From contig NZ_MUYM01000064.1 in the NCBI RefSeq assembly GCF_002150765.1, forward strand, positions 62,287-126,286: a stretch of DNA of 64,000 nucleotides, read 5' to 3'. Source of the stretch: Lentzea kentuckyensis (GTDB lineage: Bacteria > Actinomycetota > Actinomycetes > Mycobacteriales > Pseudonocardiaceae). Below, in pieces: positions 18,235 to 27,388 of this stretch. Numbering within the stretch: the stretch's first letter is position 1; every line of letters starts with the position of its first letter. The notes under the pieces are model-generated. The model was not told the DNA's origin and ran no database searches. It was given only the letters and a program-made list of their open reading frames with translations. The position numbers and the translations under genes are program-made.

Positions 18235-21200
18235 ATGCTCGCGGTTGAGGCGCTGGTCCGGGAATCGGTGGCGGGGCTGGTCGGTCTGCCACCGCACGAG
18301 GTCGACCTGTCCAGGCGGTTCGCCGAGCTCGGCGTGGAGTCGTTGGGAGCGTTGCGGTTGCGCCGGCTGGTGGCGGCCAGGACCGGCGTGGAGCTGCCAC
18401 TGACCTGCTTCCTGGGCGACCGTCCGGCGTCCGGTGTCGTGGCGGCACTGGCCGACGCCCCGACGTCGGCGCGGCCGGTCAGCGTGGAGATGAAGTCCGT
18501 GCCGGCCGGGGAACCGGTGCCGCTCACGGCGGTGCAGTCGGCGTACTGGACCGGCCGCGGCACCGACTTCGCGCTCGGCGGCGTGGCCACGTTCTGGTAC
18601 CACGAGTACGACCTGGCGCCCGGGATCGAGCTGGACCGCCTGGAGACGGCGTGGAACCGGCTCGTCGCACACCACCCGATGCTGCGCACGACCATCGGCA
18701 GGGACGGCCGGCAGCGCGAGCACGCGTCCGTCCCGCCCTGTCGGATCGGCCGCACCGACCTGAGGAACGCGCCGGACGCCGATCGTGTGCTCGCCGAGTT
18801 GCGCGAGGAACGGTCGCACCAGGTGCGGCCGGCGCACGAGTGGCCGTTGTTCGATCTTCAAGCGGCGCTGCTCCCGGACGGCCGCACCCGGCTGCTCGTC
18901 GGTTTCGACGTGCTGGTGCTGGACTTCGCGAGCTGGCGGCTGCTGATGCGGCAGTGGGGCGAGCTGCTGGCCGACCCCGACGCGGAGCTGCCGGTCTCGT
19001 CCGCCGAGTTCCTGGACATCGTGGCGCACCGGGAAGCCGACCCCGCCCATCGGGAACGGCGCGACCGCGACCGTGCCCACTGGCTCGCGAAGCTCGACGA
19101 TCTCGCGGACGGGCCGCGCCTGCCGGTGGCGGAGCTCACGAGCCCGCCGCGGTTTCGCAGGCGGTCGCGCCGGCTCACCACGCGGGAGTGGGCGGAGCTG
19201 CGTGCCCGCGCGGCCGAGCACGGGATCAGCCCGACCGCGGTGCTGTTCGCCGCGTTCGGTCTCGTGCTGTCGCGCTGGGGCGCCGGAGAGCGGTTCAGCC
19301 TCAACGCGACGCTGTTCGACCGGCCGGAGGACGTGCCGGGCGTCGAGCACCTCGTCGGTGACTTCACCACCACCGCGCTGATCGGGATGTCCGAGCTGGA
19401 CCCGTTGACGTGGAACGGTTTCGCGGCGCTCGCGAAGCAGGTGAACACCGAGCTGTGGACGGCCATCGACCACCGCGCGTTCGCGGGCGTGGAGGTGTTG
19501 CGCGAGCTCGCCGCCCGCCGGGGTGACGTGCTCGCGGCCGGCACGCACCCGGTGGTGTTCACCTCCGGCGTGGGCATCGGCGACGGAACACCGCCCGCTT
19601 CCTGGCTCGGCACCGAGGTTTTCGGTGTCTCGCAGACACCTCAGGTGCTGCTCGACCACCTGGTCTGGGAGGAGGGCGGCACGCTCCGGCTGGTGTGGGA
19701 CGCGGTCGAGGACGCGTTTCCCGCCGGCTTCCTCGACGGTGTGGCGGACGCGCAGTGCGCGCTGCTGGGATCCCTGGCCGCGGACCCGTCGCTGTGGACC
19801 TCGGTCGATCTCGGCTGGGATCCGTCGTTTCGCCGGCCGGAACCTCTCGACGTCGCACCGTTCGGCGACAGCGGCCCGCTGCTCGACTCACCCGCGCGCC
19901 AGGCCGCGCTGAGCGTGCCGGACGAGCCGGCGCTGCTGTCCACGGCCGGCGTGCTCACCCACGCCGAGCTCGCCGAGCGGGCGCGTGCGCTCGGCGAGCA
20001 CCTGACCGCCTCCGGCGTGCGGGCGGGCGACCTGGTGCTGGTGGCGTTGCCCAAGAGTCCCGCGCAGCTCGTCACCGTGCTCGGCGTGCATCGCGCCGGA
20101 GCCGGCTACGTTCCGGTGGACCCGGGCTGGCCCGCCGCGCGCATCCAGGCGGTCTGTGCCCGCGCCGGGATCACGCACGCCGTGGTCGCCGCGGGGCAGG
20201 TGCCGGAACTTCCCGACGACGTCCGAGTGTCCGAAGTGGACGATGAGGGCGGCGTCGTGACACCCGCGACCGGAGCGACGCCGGGCACGGCCGACCCGGC
20301 GGATCTGGCGTACGTCATCTTCACCTCCGGCTCCACCGGGGTGCCGAAGGGCGTCGCCATCGAGCATCGCCAGGCGCGCACGACCGTGGACGACATCACC
20401 GACAGGTTCGCGATCACCGCGCAGGACCGCGTGCTCGCCCTGTCCGCGTTGAGCTTCGACCTTTCCGTCTACGACGTCTTCGGGGTGCTCGGTGCGGGTG
20501 GCGCGGTCGTGCTGCCCGACCTGGACCGGCAACGCGATCCGCAGCACTGGTGCGAGCTGGTCGGCCGGCACCGGGTCACCGTGTGGAACACCGCGCCCGC
20601 GTTGCTGGAGATCCTCGTCGAGTACGCCGAGGCCGATCCGGTGGCGGCGGCGTGGCTGTCCTCTTTGCGGCTCGTCATGCTCTCCGGTGACTGGATTCCG
20701 GTGAGCCTGCCCGACCGGCTGCGCGCGCTGGTGCCCGGCGCCGAGGTGATGAGCCTCGGCGGCGCGACGGAGGCGTCGATCTGGTCGATCACGTTCCCGG
20801 TCGGCGAGGTCGACCCGGCGTGGCCGAGCATCCCGTACGGCAGGGCGTTGCGGGACCAGAGCTTCCAGGTCCTCGACGACGAGGGTCGGCCCTGCCCGGT
20901 CGGCGAACCGGGCGAGCTGTTCATCGGCGGCGCGGGCGTGGCGCGGGGTTATGTCGGCGACGAGACGCAGACCGCGGCGCGGTTCGCCGTCCACCCCGTG
21001 CTCGGCGAACGCCTCTACCGGACCGGTGACCTCGGGAAGTGGCGGTACGACGGCACCATCGGGTTCCTCGGCCGGACCGACCGCCAGGTGAAGGTGCGTG
21101 GTCACCGCATCGAGCTCGGGGACGTCGAGTCGGCGCTGGACCGGTTGCCGCAGGTGCGCCAAGCCGTCGCGGCCGCGGTGCCGGGACCGGACGACCGGCC

Positions 21201-23517
21201 GCGCCTGATCGCCCACGTGGCGCTGTCGGCACCGCTGCCGGACGCCGACCGCGTGCTGGCCGAGGAACTGCGCAGGCGGCTACCGGACTACCTGGTGCCC
21301 ACCAGGTTCGTGTGGCACGACGCCCTTCCGGTCACGGAGAACGGAAAGGTCGACCACAAGGCACTGCCCAATCCGTTCCGCTCCGCCGCGCGGGAGGCCG
21401 CACCCGTCCGTTCCGACCAGCCGCGGCAACCGTCCGGTCCGCTGCCCGCCGTCGTGTCGCCGGTCGAGTGCCACGCGCTGGAAGCCCTGCTGCGCGAGAT
21501 TCTCGGGCCGGGCGCCGACTTCTCGGCCGGACTGGTCGCCGCCGGAGCGACGTCCCTGGACGTGGTGCGCATCGCCAACGCCGTCGAGGACTCGACCGGT
21601 GTCCGGCCGACGTTCCGCGACCTCGTGGGGCACTCGTCGATCAACGCGCTGGTGTCGTCCCTGTCGGTCCCGGTCGAACCCACGCCTCGAACCGCCGCCG
21701 CGTCTCCGCTCCCGTTGCCGGACGCGGCACTGCACCTCGCGGACGCGCTCACCGAGGCCGCACGCTGGCTGCGCGAACTGCACGGATGGGCGCGGCAGGC
21801 TCGTCCGGAGGAGCCGCAGGGGCCGTTCCGCCTCACCGAGATGCAGCTCGCCTACCTGGTGGGACGGGCGGACACGTGGCTCGGCGACGCCATCGCCCCG
21901 CACTACTACACCGAGGTCGACGTGGACGACCTCGACGTCGACCGGCTCACCCGCGCGTTGCACACCGTGGTCGCGCGCCATCCGATGCTGCGCGCGACCG
22001 TGACACCTGAGACGCTGCAACAGGTCCACGTCGAGGTGATCACGCCGCCGATCGACGTGCTCGACCTGCGTTCCGCCGCCGACCGTGAAGCGACGTTGCG
22101 GCGCCTGCGGGAGGAGCGTTCCCACCGGGTGCTCGACCCGGCGCGGTGCCCGATGCTGCACGTGGCCGCGAGCAGGCTCACCGACCGCACCTGGCGTGTC
22201 CACTTCGGACTGGACCTCCTCTTCTGCGACGCGCGCAGTGCGGTCGTGCTGGCGGAGGAACTGCTCACCGCCTACCGCGACCCGGCCAGGTTGCCCGCCC
22301 CGCCCGCCGCGACGTTCCAGCAGTGGGCCACCACCCGGCCCGCCGCGTCCGAGCGGGTGCTGCGGTACTGGCGTGATGCCGCGGCCGAGATGTGCGACGG
22401 CCCCACGTTGCCCGCCGTGCCCCCCGGCCCCGGTGCCGTGCGGTTCACCCGCCGCCGCGCGGTGCTGGACGCGCACACCTGGAACTCGTTGCGCGAGCAG
22501 GCTCGTACCGGTGGCCTGACTCCGGTGGCGTTGCTCGTCACCGCGCTCGGCGACGTGCTGCGGGCGGGTGGTGGCGGCGATCGCTTCACCCTGGTGATGA
22601 CGGCGTTCGACCGGCCGGCCGAGCACGCGGGTGTCATCGGCGACTACACGTCGACGCTGCTGCTCGACGTGCGGACGGGCGCGGGCGCGTTCGGTGACAG
22701 GGCCCAGGCACTGCAGCAGCGGTTGTGGTCGGACCTCGACCACAGCGCGGGCGTGCACGGCAACGAGGTGCTGCGCGACCTCGCCGCCCGCCGGGGCAGG
22801 CAGGTCCTGTTGCCGGTGGTGTTCTCGAGCGGGCTGGGCAGCACGTCCGCCGACGCGTCGGAACTGCTGGCGGGCTTCGGGTCCACGGCCTACGCGATCA
22901 GCCAGACCCCGCACGTGCTGCTGGACTGCCAGGTCTTCGAGCAGGACGGCACGCTGCGGATCAACTGGGACTGCGTGGACGCGGCCTTCCCGGAAAGCTA
23001 CCTGGACCGGCTCTTCGCGGCCTATGTGGACACCGTGACCGCGCTTGCCGGGACCACCGCGTGGCGGTCGGCTGATCCGGCGGGCCTGGGTGCCAGGGAG
23101 CTGACCGCGGCAGCTCCGGTGCGGCCTCGGCCGTTGCCCGGCCGGTCGGTGCGACGGGGCGATCCGGCGCTGGAGGCCGCGGTCGCGCAGGTGCTCGGTG
23201 ACCTCCTCGGCGTGCCGGCCGCGACCCTGGACCGGACGCGTACGTTCTTCGAGCTGGGTGCGACGTCGTTGCTGCTCGTGCGCGCACATCGCGAGCTACG
23301 CGCGAGCTGTGCCCCTGAGCTGACGGTGCTCGACCTGTTCGCGCACCCGTCGATCCGTGCGCTGGCTGCTCACCTGGGCGGCGTCCCGGCCGGTGCCACG
23401 GAGGAACCAGAAGTGTCCACTTCGGACTCGGTCCTGCTCGAAGCCCGGCACCGCGGCCGTGCGCGTGCCGGGCGGCTCGCCCGACGTGGCGTGCCCGCGG
23501 GCGCGGTCCACGGCTGA
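18235..23517 (+). CDS. Yersiniabactin HMWP2-like NRPS: ACP-Cy-A(Cys)-PCP-Cy-PCP
   Basis: A 1,760-residue assembly-line protein that should take an aryl starter and build two thiazoline rings. Order: N-terminal carrier (GVESL, residues ~1-75), Cy1 (DVLVLDFAS at ~225), adenylation domain (FTSGSTG ~696), PCP (GATSLD ~1104), Cy2 (DLLFCDARS ~1327), PCP (GATSLL ~1676), Arg-rich tail. The ten specificity residues read by alignment to GrsA are D-L-Y-N-M-S-L-I-W-K, the cysteine code of HMWP2/PchE-type domains. No methyltransferase is embedded in the A domain. ATG 18235 is five bases after GGAG; GTG 18232 is too close. The aryl-AMP ligase and aryl biosynthesis genes are not in the window. Confidence 0.93.
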   Translation: MLAVEALVRESVAGLVGLPPHEVDLSRRFAELGVESLGALRLRRLVAARTGVELPLTCFLGDRPASGVVAALADAPTSARPVSVEMKSVPAGEPVPLTAVQSAYWTGRGTDFALGGVATFWYHEYDLAPGIELDRLETAWNRLVAHHPMLRTTIGRDGRQREHASVPPCRIGRTDLRNAPDADRVLAELREERSHQVRPAHEWPLFDLQAALLPDGRTRLLVGFDVLVLDFASWRLLMRQWGELLADPDAELPVSSAEFLDIVAHREADPAHRERRDRDRAHWLAKLDDLADGPRLPVAELTSPPRFRRRSRRLTTREWAELRARAAEHGISPTAVLFAAFGLVLSRWGAGERFSLNATLFDRPEDVPGVEHLVGDFTTTALIGMSELDPLTWNGFAALAKQVNTELWTAIDHRAFAGVEVLRELAARRGDVLAAGTHPVVFTSGVGIGDGTPPASWLGTEVFGVSQTPQVLLDHLVWEEGGTLRLVWDAVEDAFPAGFLDGVADAQCALLGSLAADPSLWTSVDLGWDPSFRRPEPLDVAPFGDSGPLLDSPARQAALSVPDEPALLSTAGVLTHAELAERARALGEHLTASGVRAGDLVLVALPKSPAQLVTVLGVHRAGAGYVPVDPGWPAARIQAVCARAGITHAVVAAGQVPELPDDVRVSEVDDEGGVVTPATGATPGTADPADLAYVIFTSGSTGVPKGVAIEHRQARTTVDDITDRFAITAQDRVLALSALSFDLSVYDVFGVLGAGGAVVLPDLDRQRDPQHWCELVGRHRVTVWNTAPALLEILVEYAEADPVAAAWLSSLRLVMLSGDWIPVSLPDRLRALVPGAEVMSLGGATEASIWSITFPVGEVDPAWPSIPYGRALRDQSFQVLDDEGRPCPVGEPGELFIGGAGVARGYVGDETQTAARFAVHPVLGERLYRTGDLGKWRYDGTIGFLGRTDRQVKVRGHRIELGDVESALDRLPQVRQAVAAAVPGPDDRPRLIAHVALSAPLPDADRVLAEELRRRLPDYLVPTRFVWHDALPVTENGKVDHKALPNPFRSAAREAAPVRSDQPRQPSGPLPAVVSPVECHALEALLREILGPGADFSAGLVAAGATSLDVVRIANAVEDSTGVRPTFRDLVGHSSINALVSSLSVPVEPTPRTAAASPLPLPDAALHLADALTEAARWLRELHGWARQARPEEPQGPFRLTEMQLAYLVGRADTWLGDAIAPHYYTEVDVDDLDVDRLTRALHTVVARHPMLRATVTPETLQQVHVEVITPPIDVLDLRSAADREATLRRLREERSHRVLDPARCPMLHVAASRLTDRTWRVHFGLDLLFCDARSAVVLAEELLTAYRDPARLPAPPAATFQQWATTRPAASERVLRYWRDAAAEMCDGPTLPAVPPGPGAVRFTRRRAVLDAHTWNSLREQARTGGLTPVALLVTALGDVLRAGGGGDRFTLVMTAFDRPAEHAGVIGDYTSTLLLDVRTGAGAFGDRAQALQQRLWSDLDHSAGVHGNEVLRDLAARRGRQVLLPVVFSSGLGSTSADASELLAGFGSTAYAISQTPHVLLDCQVFEQDGTLRINWDCVDAAFPESYLDRLFAAYVDTVTALAGTTAWRSADPAGLGARELTAAAPVRPRPLPGRSVRRGDPALEAAVAQVLGDLLGVPAATLDRTRTFFELGATSLLLVRAHRELRASCAPELTVLDLFAHPSIRALAAHLGGVPAGATEEPEVSTSDSVLLEARHRGRARAGRLARRGVPAGAVHG

Positions 23518-23533
23518 GGACGTGAGCGGAGCA

Positions 23534-23569
23534 GGAAAGCGGCCGGGTGGATTCGCCCGGCCGCTTTCC
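23534..23569. terminator. 14-bp hairpin terminator between NRPS and cellulase gene
   Basis: A perfect 14-bp stem (GGAAAGCGGCCGGG pairing with its complement) with an 8-base loop lies 16 bases after the NRPS stop and before the convergent GH6 stop at 23591. It separates the metallophore cluster from the cellulase region. Confidence 0.75.
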
Positions 23570-23590
23570 AGGCTCAGTGCCGGTCGCGGC

Positions 23591-24925
23591 TCAGGCGCAC
23601 GCCTTGCCGTTCATGGCGGGGGAGAGGAACGGTGGGGTGCCGCCGTTGTAGTTCGCGTTGTACCCGATGGTCGCGGTGCCACCGGTCGCGAGCTTGCCGT
23701 TCCAGGACTCGCTCTGGACCCGCACGGTGTCACCCGTGTCGGTCCACGTCCCGTTCCAGCCCTGGGTGACGGTCACGCCCGGCGCGGAGAACGTGAGCGT
23801 CCAGCCGTCGATGGCCGGACCGCCGTTCTCGATGACGACCTCGCCGGTGTAACCGGAGGACCACGAGCTGACCACCTTGTGCGTCACCTTGCACGTACCA
23901 GGTCCCTGCGGAGTGGTCGTGGTCGTTGTTGTAGTCGTTGTTGTGGTCGTCGTGCTGGTGGTCGGCTGCCAGTTGCCGGCGGCCGCCAGGTCGTACGCGC
24001 GTTGCGGCACGAACTGGCCCGCCGGCGCGATGCAGCCGTCGGCCTCGCCCGGCAGCTTGACCCACAGGAACGCGGCGATCTGGCCGTCACCGGTCTGGTC
24101 GGTGCTCGGCGTGCCGATCGCCCGCCCTGCCGGGTCACACCACTCGCTGCCGGCGGGACCGTTGCCGTTGCGGCTGGTGTCGACCACGGCCTTCAGCCGC
24201 GAGTCGCCGACCGCGTTCAGCACCGACTTCGCGTAGGACACCTCGTCCCCGGTGAACCGGTAGTTGGAGACGTTGGTCGAGATGCCGTCGGCGCTGTTGG
24301 TGATGTCGGCGGCACGCAGCCTCGCCGCTGCCTCGCCCGGTGACAGCCAGGCCGAGTGGCCGATGTCGAAGTACACCTTGGTCTGCGCCGAACCCGACTT
24401 GAGCTTCTGGCCCGCGTAGGCGATCGACGCTTTCGTCTGGTTCTGCTGGTCGGCCGACTGGCAGTTCGACATCAGCGGCAGCACGTCCGGCTCCAGCACG
24501 ATCGCCGCCGGACGGCCCGCGATGCCCGCCGCCACCTGGTCGATCCAGGCCCGGTAGGCGTCGTGCGACGGTGCGCCACCACCGCTCGGCCCACCGCAGT
24601 CGCGGTTGGGGATGTCGTAGACGACCATGATCGGGATCTTGCCCGCGGCCGCGGCGGCGCCCACGAAGGCGTCGACCTCGCCCCGGACGGTCCCGGTGTT
24701 GGTGGTGGTGAACCACCTGGCCTGCGGCGTGGCCGCGAGGCGCTCCCGGATGACCGGTGTCTTGGAGTCAGCGGGGTTGGCCGCGACCCATTTGGCGGCA
24801 CTGGTTTCCGGGTCCACGTAGAACGGTGACTGGGCAGCCTGAGCGTTGCCTCCGGCGGCGAGGGCGGTGACACCCGCGAGGAGTGTCGCCGCCACCACGC
24901 CGCTCGCAACAGCCTTGTTGCGCAT
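23591..24925 (-). CDS. Secreted GH6 endoglucanase with C-terminal CBM2
   Basis: A secreted cellulase of ~444 residues: Sec signal peptide (MRNKAVASG... ending AQA-AQ), GH6 catalytic domain (VVYDIPNRDC, the catalytic-acid segment LEPDVLPL, DTSRNGNG, WVKLPGEADG), a poly-Thr linker and a CBM2 cellulose-binding module with paired cysteines. The compact catalytic domain resembles Thermobifida fusca Cel6A-type endoglucanases. ATG 24934 directly abuts the GAGGGG ribosome-binding sequence, so ATG 24925, nine bases away, is the better start. It begins just after the other GH6 gene and is probably co-transcribed with it from the CebR-controlled promoter at 26.77 kb. Confidence 0.93.
   Translation of the reverse strand: MRNKAVASGVVAATLLAGVTALAAGGNAQAAQSPFYVDPETSAAKWVAANPADSKTPVIRERLAATPQARWFTTTNTGTVRGEVDAFVGAAAAAGKIPIMVVYDIPNRDCGGPSGGGAPSHDAYRAWIDQVAAGIAGRPAAIVLEPDVLPLMSNCQSADQQNQTKASIAYAGQKLKSGSAQTKVYFDIGHSAWLSPGEAAARLRAADITNSADGISTNVSNYRFTGDEVSYAKSVLNAVGDSRLKAVVDTSRNGNGPAGSEWCDPAGRAIGTPSTDQTGDGQIAAFLWVKLPGEADGCIAPAGQFVPQRAYDLAAAGNWQPTTSTTTTTTTTTTTTTTPQGPGTCKVTHKVVSSWSSGYTGEVVIENGGPAIDGWTLTFSAPGVTVTQGWNGTWTDTGDTVRVQSESWNGKLATGGTATIGYNANYNGGTPPFLSPAMNGKACA
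23913..23962 (-). repeat. Low-complexity codon repeat encoding a poly-Thr linker
   Basis: About 50 bases of repeated ACC/ACA/ACG/ACT codons encode an uninterrupted threonine run joining the GH6 domain and CBM2. Such linkers are usually extended and O-glycosylated. Confidence 0.8.
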
Positions 24926-24938
24926 GCGACTCATCCCC

Positions 24939-26711
24939 TCACAGCGCCGGGTAGGCGTTCTCGACGAGTGACTTGAACTGGGCCGGGAACCAGACGCCGG
25001 CGTGTGGTGCGTTCGGCATCGCCCCGGTCAGGTTGCCGCCGTTGGACTGCTGGTCGCCGCGGAAGGCCGGGTCGCACATCGGGTCGTGCTGCTTGCCTTC
25101 CTCGTTCGGGCCCGAGGTCTTGGTCGCGATGCCGTCGGACTCACCCGGCGGCTTGATCCAGACGTAGGCGTCGAAGTTCGGTCGCGGTGCGGCCTGGGGA
25201 CGCGCGCCGATGCCCGCGCCGGTCTGGTTGCACCAGTTGCCGCGGTGCAGGCGGCGGTCGATGCGCCCGGAGGTCACGTAGTCGTCCACAGTGGACCCGG
25301 TGGCTCCGGAGGGCCGGTTGGCGCCGCCCCAGCCGTTGCGGGAGGTGTCGACCAGCATGCCGATGCTGCTCGGGAAGCCCGCCGCCACGAACCGCCGGTG
25401 CAGTTCGGCGCCGAAGTCGGCCTCGTCGAAGTACGGGTTCCACTCGTAGAACTTCGCGGACTTGAGCGGCTGGCCGCCAACCGTCTTCATCGGGTCGTCC
25501 AGGTTCGGTTCCTCGACCGGCGTGTAGTTCGCGGTGTTGGACACGAAGCCGTCGACGCTGCCGAAGCCCTTCGTCGTACCTCGGACCACGTCGGTGTAGA
25601 GCTGCACGGCCGGCACGATGTTGCTGTCCCAGCCCAGCCACGCGGAGTGCGCGATGTCGAGGTAGTTGTAGACGTTCGAGAACGCGCTCAGCTTGGTCAG
25701 GGCGTACTGGATGCCCTGCACGTACGCGCCGCTCGACTTCGCCTCCGCGCACTTGGGCTTCGCGGTGTTGGTGACGAGGTTGGGCAGCGAGTCGGGCTCG
25801 ATGATCGCCACGATGCGCAGGTCGCGGTACTTCGAGTCACCCAGGATCGTGGCGATCGGGTCGATGTACTCGGACTTGTAGCGCGCCAGGCCGTTCTTGC
25901 TCACCTCGAGCTCACCGTTGGAGGCCAGCGCCGAGCAGTCGCGGTTGGGCAGGTCGTAGACGACGACCTGGAACACCAGGGGCCGTCCGGCCGCGGCCTG
26001 CTGACGCAGGGCCTCGTCGAGGTGACCGCGCAGGCCGCGGCCCGCCGTGATCGCGCCGATGCGGTCCATCCACACGGCCGTCGAGTTCTGCGCCACCTTG
26101 CGCATCGCCGTGCCGGCCGCGCCACCCGTGCTGTCCGCCAGGGTGTTGACCTGGGCGACGTAGTCCGGGTTGAGGTAGCCGGCGGCACCCGCGTACGGGT
26201 TCGGCGCGTGCTCGCCGGGATTCCCGGGACCCGGGTCCTCCGAGGTCGTCGTCGTGGTGGTCGTGGTCGTGGTGGTGGTCGTCGGCTCGCCTGATCCGCC
26301 GCCGGTGCAGGCCGTGCCGTTGAGCTTGAAGCTCGCGGGCTTGTCGTTCGTGCCGGAGTAGGAGGCCTGGAAGCCGAGGCTGTGCGACTCGCCGGGCGCC
26401 AGGTTCTTGGCCCAGTCGGGGTTCTTCGCGGTCACGTGCCCGCCGGACTGGGTGATGGTGGCGTTCCAGTGGTTCGTGATCTGCTGGTTGCCGCCGAAAT
26501 CCCACTCCAGGGTCCAGCCGTCGGGGATCGCGTCACCCACGTTCTTCACGGTGACGTTCGCGGTGAAGGCGGTGTCCCACGGGTTGGTTTGGTAGTCCAC
26601 CGAACACCCGGCGGCGGCACTGGCCTGGTTGCCCACCAGTACCAGCACGCTCGTGCAGAGCGTCAGTGCCGCGACGGCTGATCCGCCGCGCACCAGATTC
26701 CTTGATCGCAT
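24939..26711 (-). CDS. Secreted GH6 exocellulase (cellobiohydrolase) with N-terminal CBM2
   Basis: About 590 residues: signal peptide, N-terminal CBM2 (CSVDYQTNPWDTAF to NGTACTG), Thr-rich linker, and a long GH6 domain (YDLPNRDC, IIEPDSLPNL, DTSRNGWGG, WIKPPGESDG). The CBM2-linker-GH6 order and the extra loops (for example TPVEEPNLDDP and RNGWGGANRPSG) match T. fusca Cel6B-type exocellulases acting from the non-reducing end. ATG 26711 is six bases after AGGA; the frame is open further upstream, but that stretch contains the CebR operator and is promoter DNA. First gene of a two-gene operon. Confidence 0.93.
   Translation of the reverse strand: MRSRNLVRGGSAVAALTLCTSVLVLVGNQASAAAGCSVDYQTNPWDTAFTANVTVKNVGDAIPDGWTLEWDFGGNQQITNHWNATITQSGGHVTAKNPDWAKNLAPGESHSLGFQASYSGTNDKPASFKLNGTACTGGGSGEPTTTTTTTTTTTTTSEDPGPGNPGEHAPNPYAGAAGYLNPDYVAQVNTLADSTGGAAGTAMRKVAQNSTAVWMDRIGAITAGRGLRGHLDEALRQQAAAGRPLVFQVVVYDLPNRDCSALASNGELEVSKNGLARYKSEYIDPIATILGDSKYRDLRIVAIIEPDSLPNLVTNTAKPKCAEAKSSGAYVQGIQYALTKLSAFSNVYNYLDIAHSAWLGWDSNIVPAVQLYTDVVRGTTKGFGSVDGFVSNTANYTPVEEPNLDDPMKTVGGQPLKSAKFYEWNPYFDEADFGAELHRRFVAAGFPSSIGMLVDTSRNGWGGANRPSGATGSTVDDYVTSGRIDRRLHRGNWCNQTGAGIGARPQAAPRPNFDAYVWIKPPGESDGIATKTSGPNEEGKQHDPMCDPAFRGDQQSNGGNLTGAMPNAPHAGVWFPAQFKSLVENAYPAL
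26245..26284 (-). repeat. Low-complexity poly-Thr linker repeat
   Basis: Repeated ACC/ACG codons encode a Thr run between the CBM2 and GH6 domains, analogous to that of the neighbouring GH6 gene but at the other side of the catalytic domain. Confidence 0.75.
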
Positions 26712-26745
26712 GAAGGGTCCTCGCAGCATCGTTGCCGGAGCTGAT

Positions 26746-26761
26746 CTGGGAGCGCTCCCAG
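26746..26761. promoter_or_regulatory. CebR/CelR operator upstream of the GH6 operon
   Basis: CTGGGAGCGCTCCCAG is a perfect 16-bp palindrome containing the 14-bp TGGGAGCGCTCCCA bound by CebR in Streptomyces and CelR in Thermobifida. It lies 35 bases upstream of the GH6 ATG, just downstream of the predicted -10. Confidence 0.92.
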
Positions 26762-26771
26762 TGAGGTCGGG

Positions 26772-26800
26772 ACAGTAATGACTCAAGACCAATTGAGAAA
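26772..26800 (-). promoter_or_regulatory. Predicted GH6 operon promoter
   Basis: On the minus strand TTTCTC and TACTGT are 17 bases apart, with the CebR operator beginning 10 bases downstream. The -35 is weak. Confidence 0.4.
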
Positions 26801-26999
26801 GCCCATGTCAGCCGCGAATGCGGTTGTGAGCGATCGTCAATTCTGCACGGAACGTGGTGTTTTGGGCCCGGTCACGCCGGAGGGGCGCGATGTGGAACGA
26901 TTTCCTTGCGTGCGCACGAAACCTTGCGTAGTCATATTCGGAAATGGTTAGGCCATTTCGGTGACAGGTAACGCTGCGGTCTCTTCCGGTTAACCGAGT

Positions 27000-27036
27000 C
27001 GCTGGAGCATCCAGAATTACCCTGGAAGGTCCAGCG
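27000..27036. other. Nested inverted repeat in the cellulase intergenic region
   Basis: CGCTGGA (27000-27006) pairs with TCCAGCG (27030-27036), and inside it CCAG (27011-27014) pairs with CTGG (27022-27025) around an AATTACC loop. It is followed by an AT-rich tract. It could be an RNA hairpin, a regulator site or remains of a terminator. Confidence 0.35.
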
Positions 27037-27300
27037 CGAACAGGCCGGGTGGGTCAATAAATAAAAATTAGCCAATCTAACGGTTCGTGGACGTGAACCA
27101 ACTGAGCTTCCGATGCGCCGAACGGCCGTATGGGCTTTGCTGCTCGCATCGATTCAGCGTTACATCGGTTTCACGCACGTGAATCAAAGATCAGCCACAT
27201 CCGGGCTTTCTTGAGCCTTGTGGCGGATCCACGTGCAACGTTCAGCTCAGTGGTGCAGGGCAAATGTTCGGCATTCGGACCCAATTCGTGGTGAGCCCTC

Positions 27301-27329
27301 TTCTGGTCTGGTTTGTAGTCCGTTACAGT
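27301..27329 (+). promoter_or_regulatory. Predicted GH9 promoter
   Basis: TTCTGG and TACAGT are separated by 17 bases, and the CebR operator begins six bases after the -10. The -10 is good and the -35 weak. Confidence 0.4.
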
Positions 27330-27334
27330 CCGCT

Positions 27335-27352
27335 TCTGGGAGCGCTCCCAGA
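27335..27352. promoter_or_regulatory. CebR/CelR operator upstream of GH9
   Basis: TCTGGGAGCGCTCCCAGA is a perfect 18-bp palindrome around the CebR core, 36 bases upstream of the GH9 start and over the expected transcription start. Confidence 0.92.
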
Positions 27353-27388
27353 TCAAGCCTCTTGCACCCCCTGCCATTGGAGGCTCAC

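Larger units (their letters stand above)
26762..27334. other. Divergent intergenic region between GH6 and GH9 genes
   Basis: The 677-bp gap between the GH6 ATG and the GH9 ATG carries CebR operators near both ends. Its middle is markedly AT-richer than the surroundings (for example 27054-27083) and contains a nested inverted repeat at 27000-27036. I see no convincing gene in it. Confidence 0.6.

Noticed and set aside
23913..26284. Repeated GTGGTC tracts as CRISPR or satellite
   Set aside because: They are in-frame Thr codons in cellulase linkers without spacer structure.
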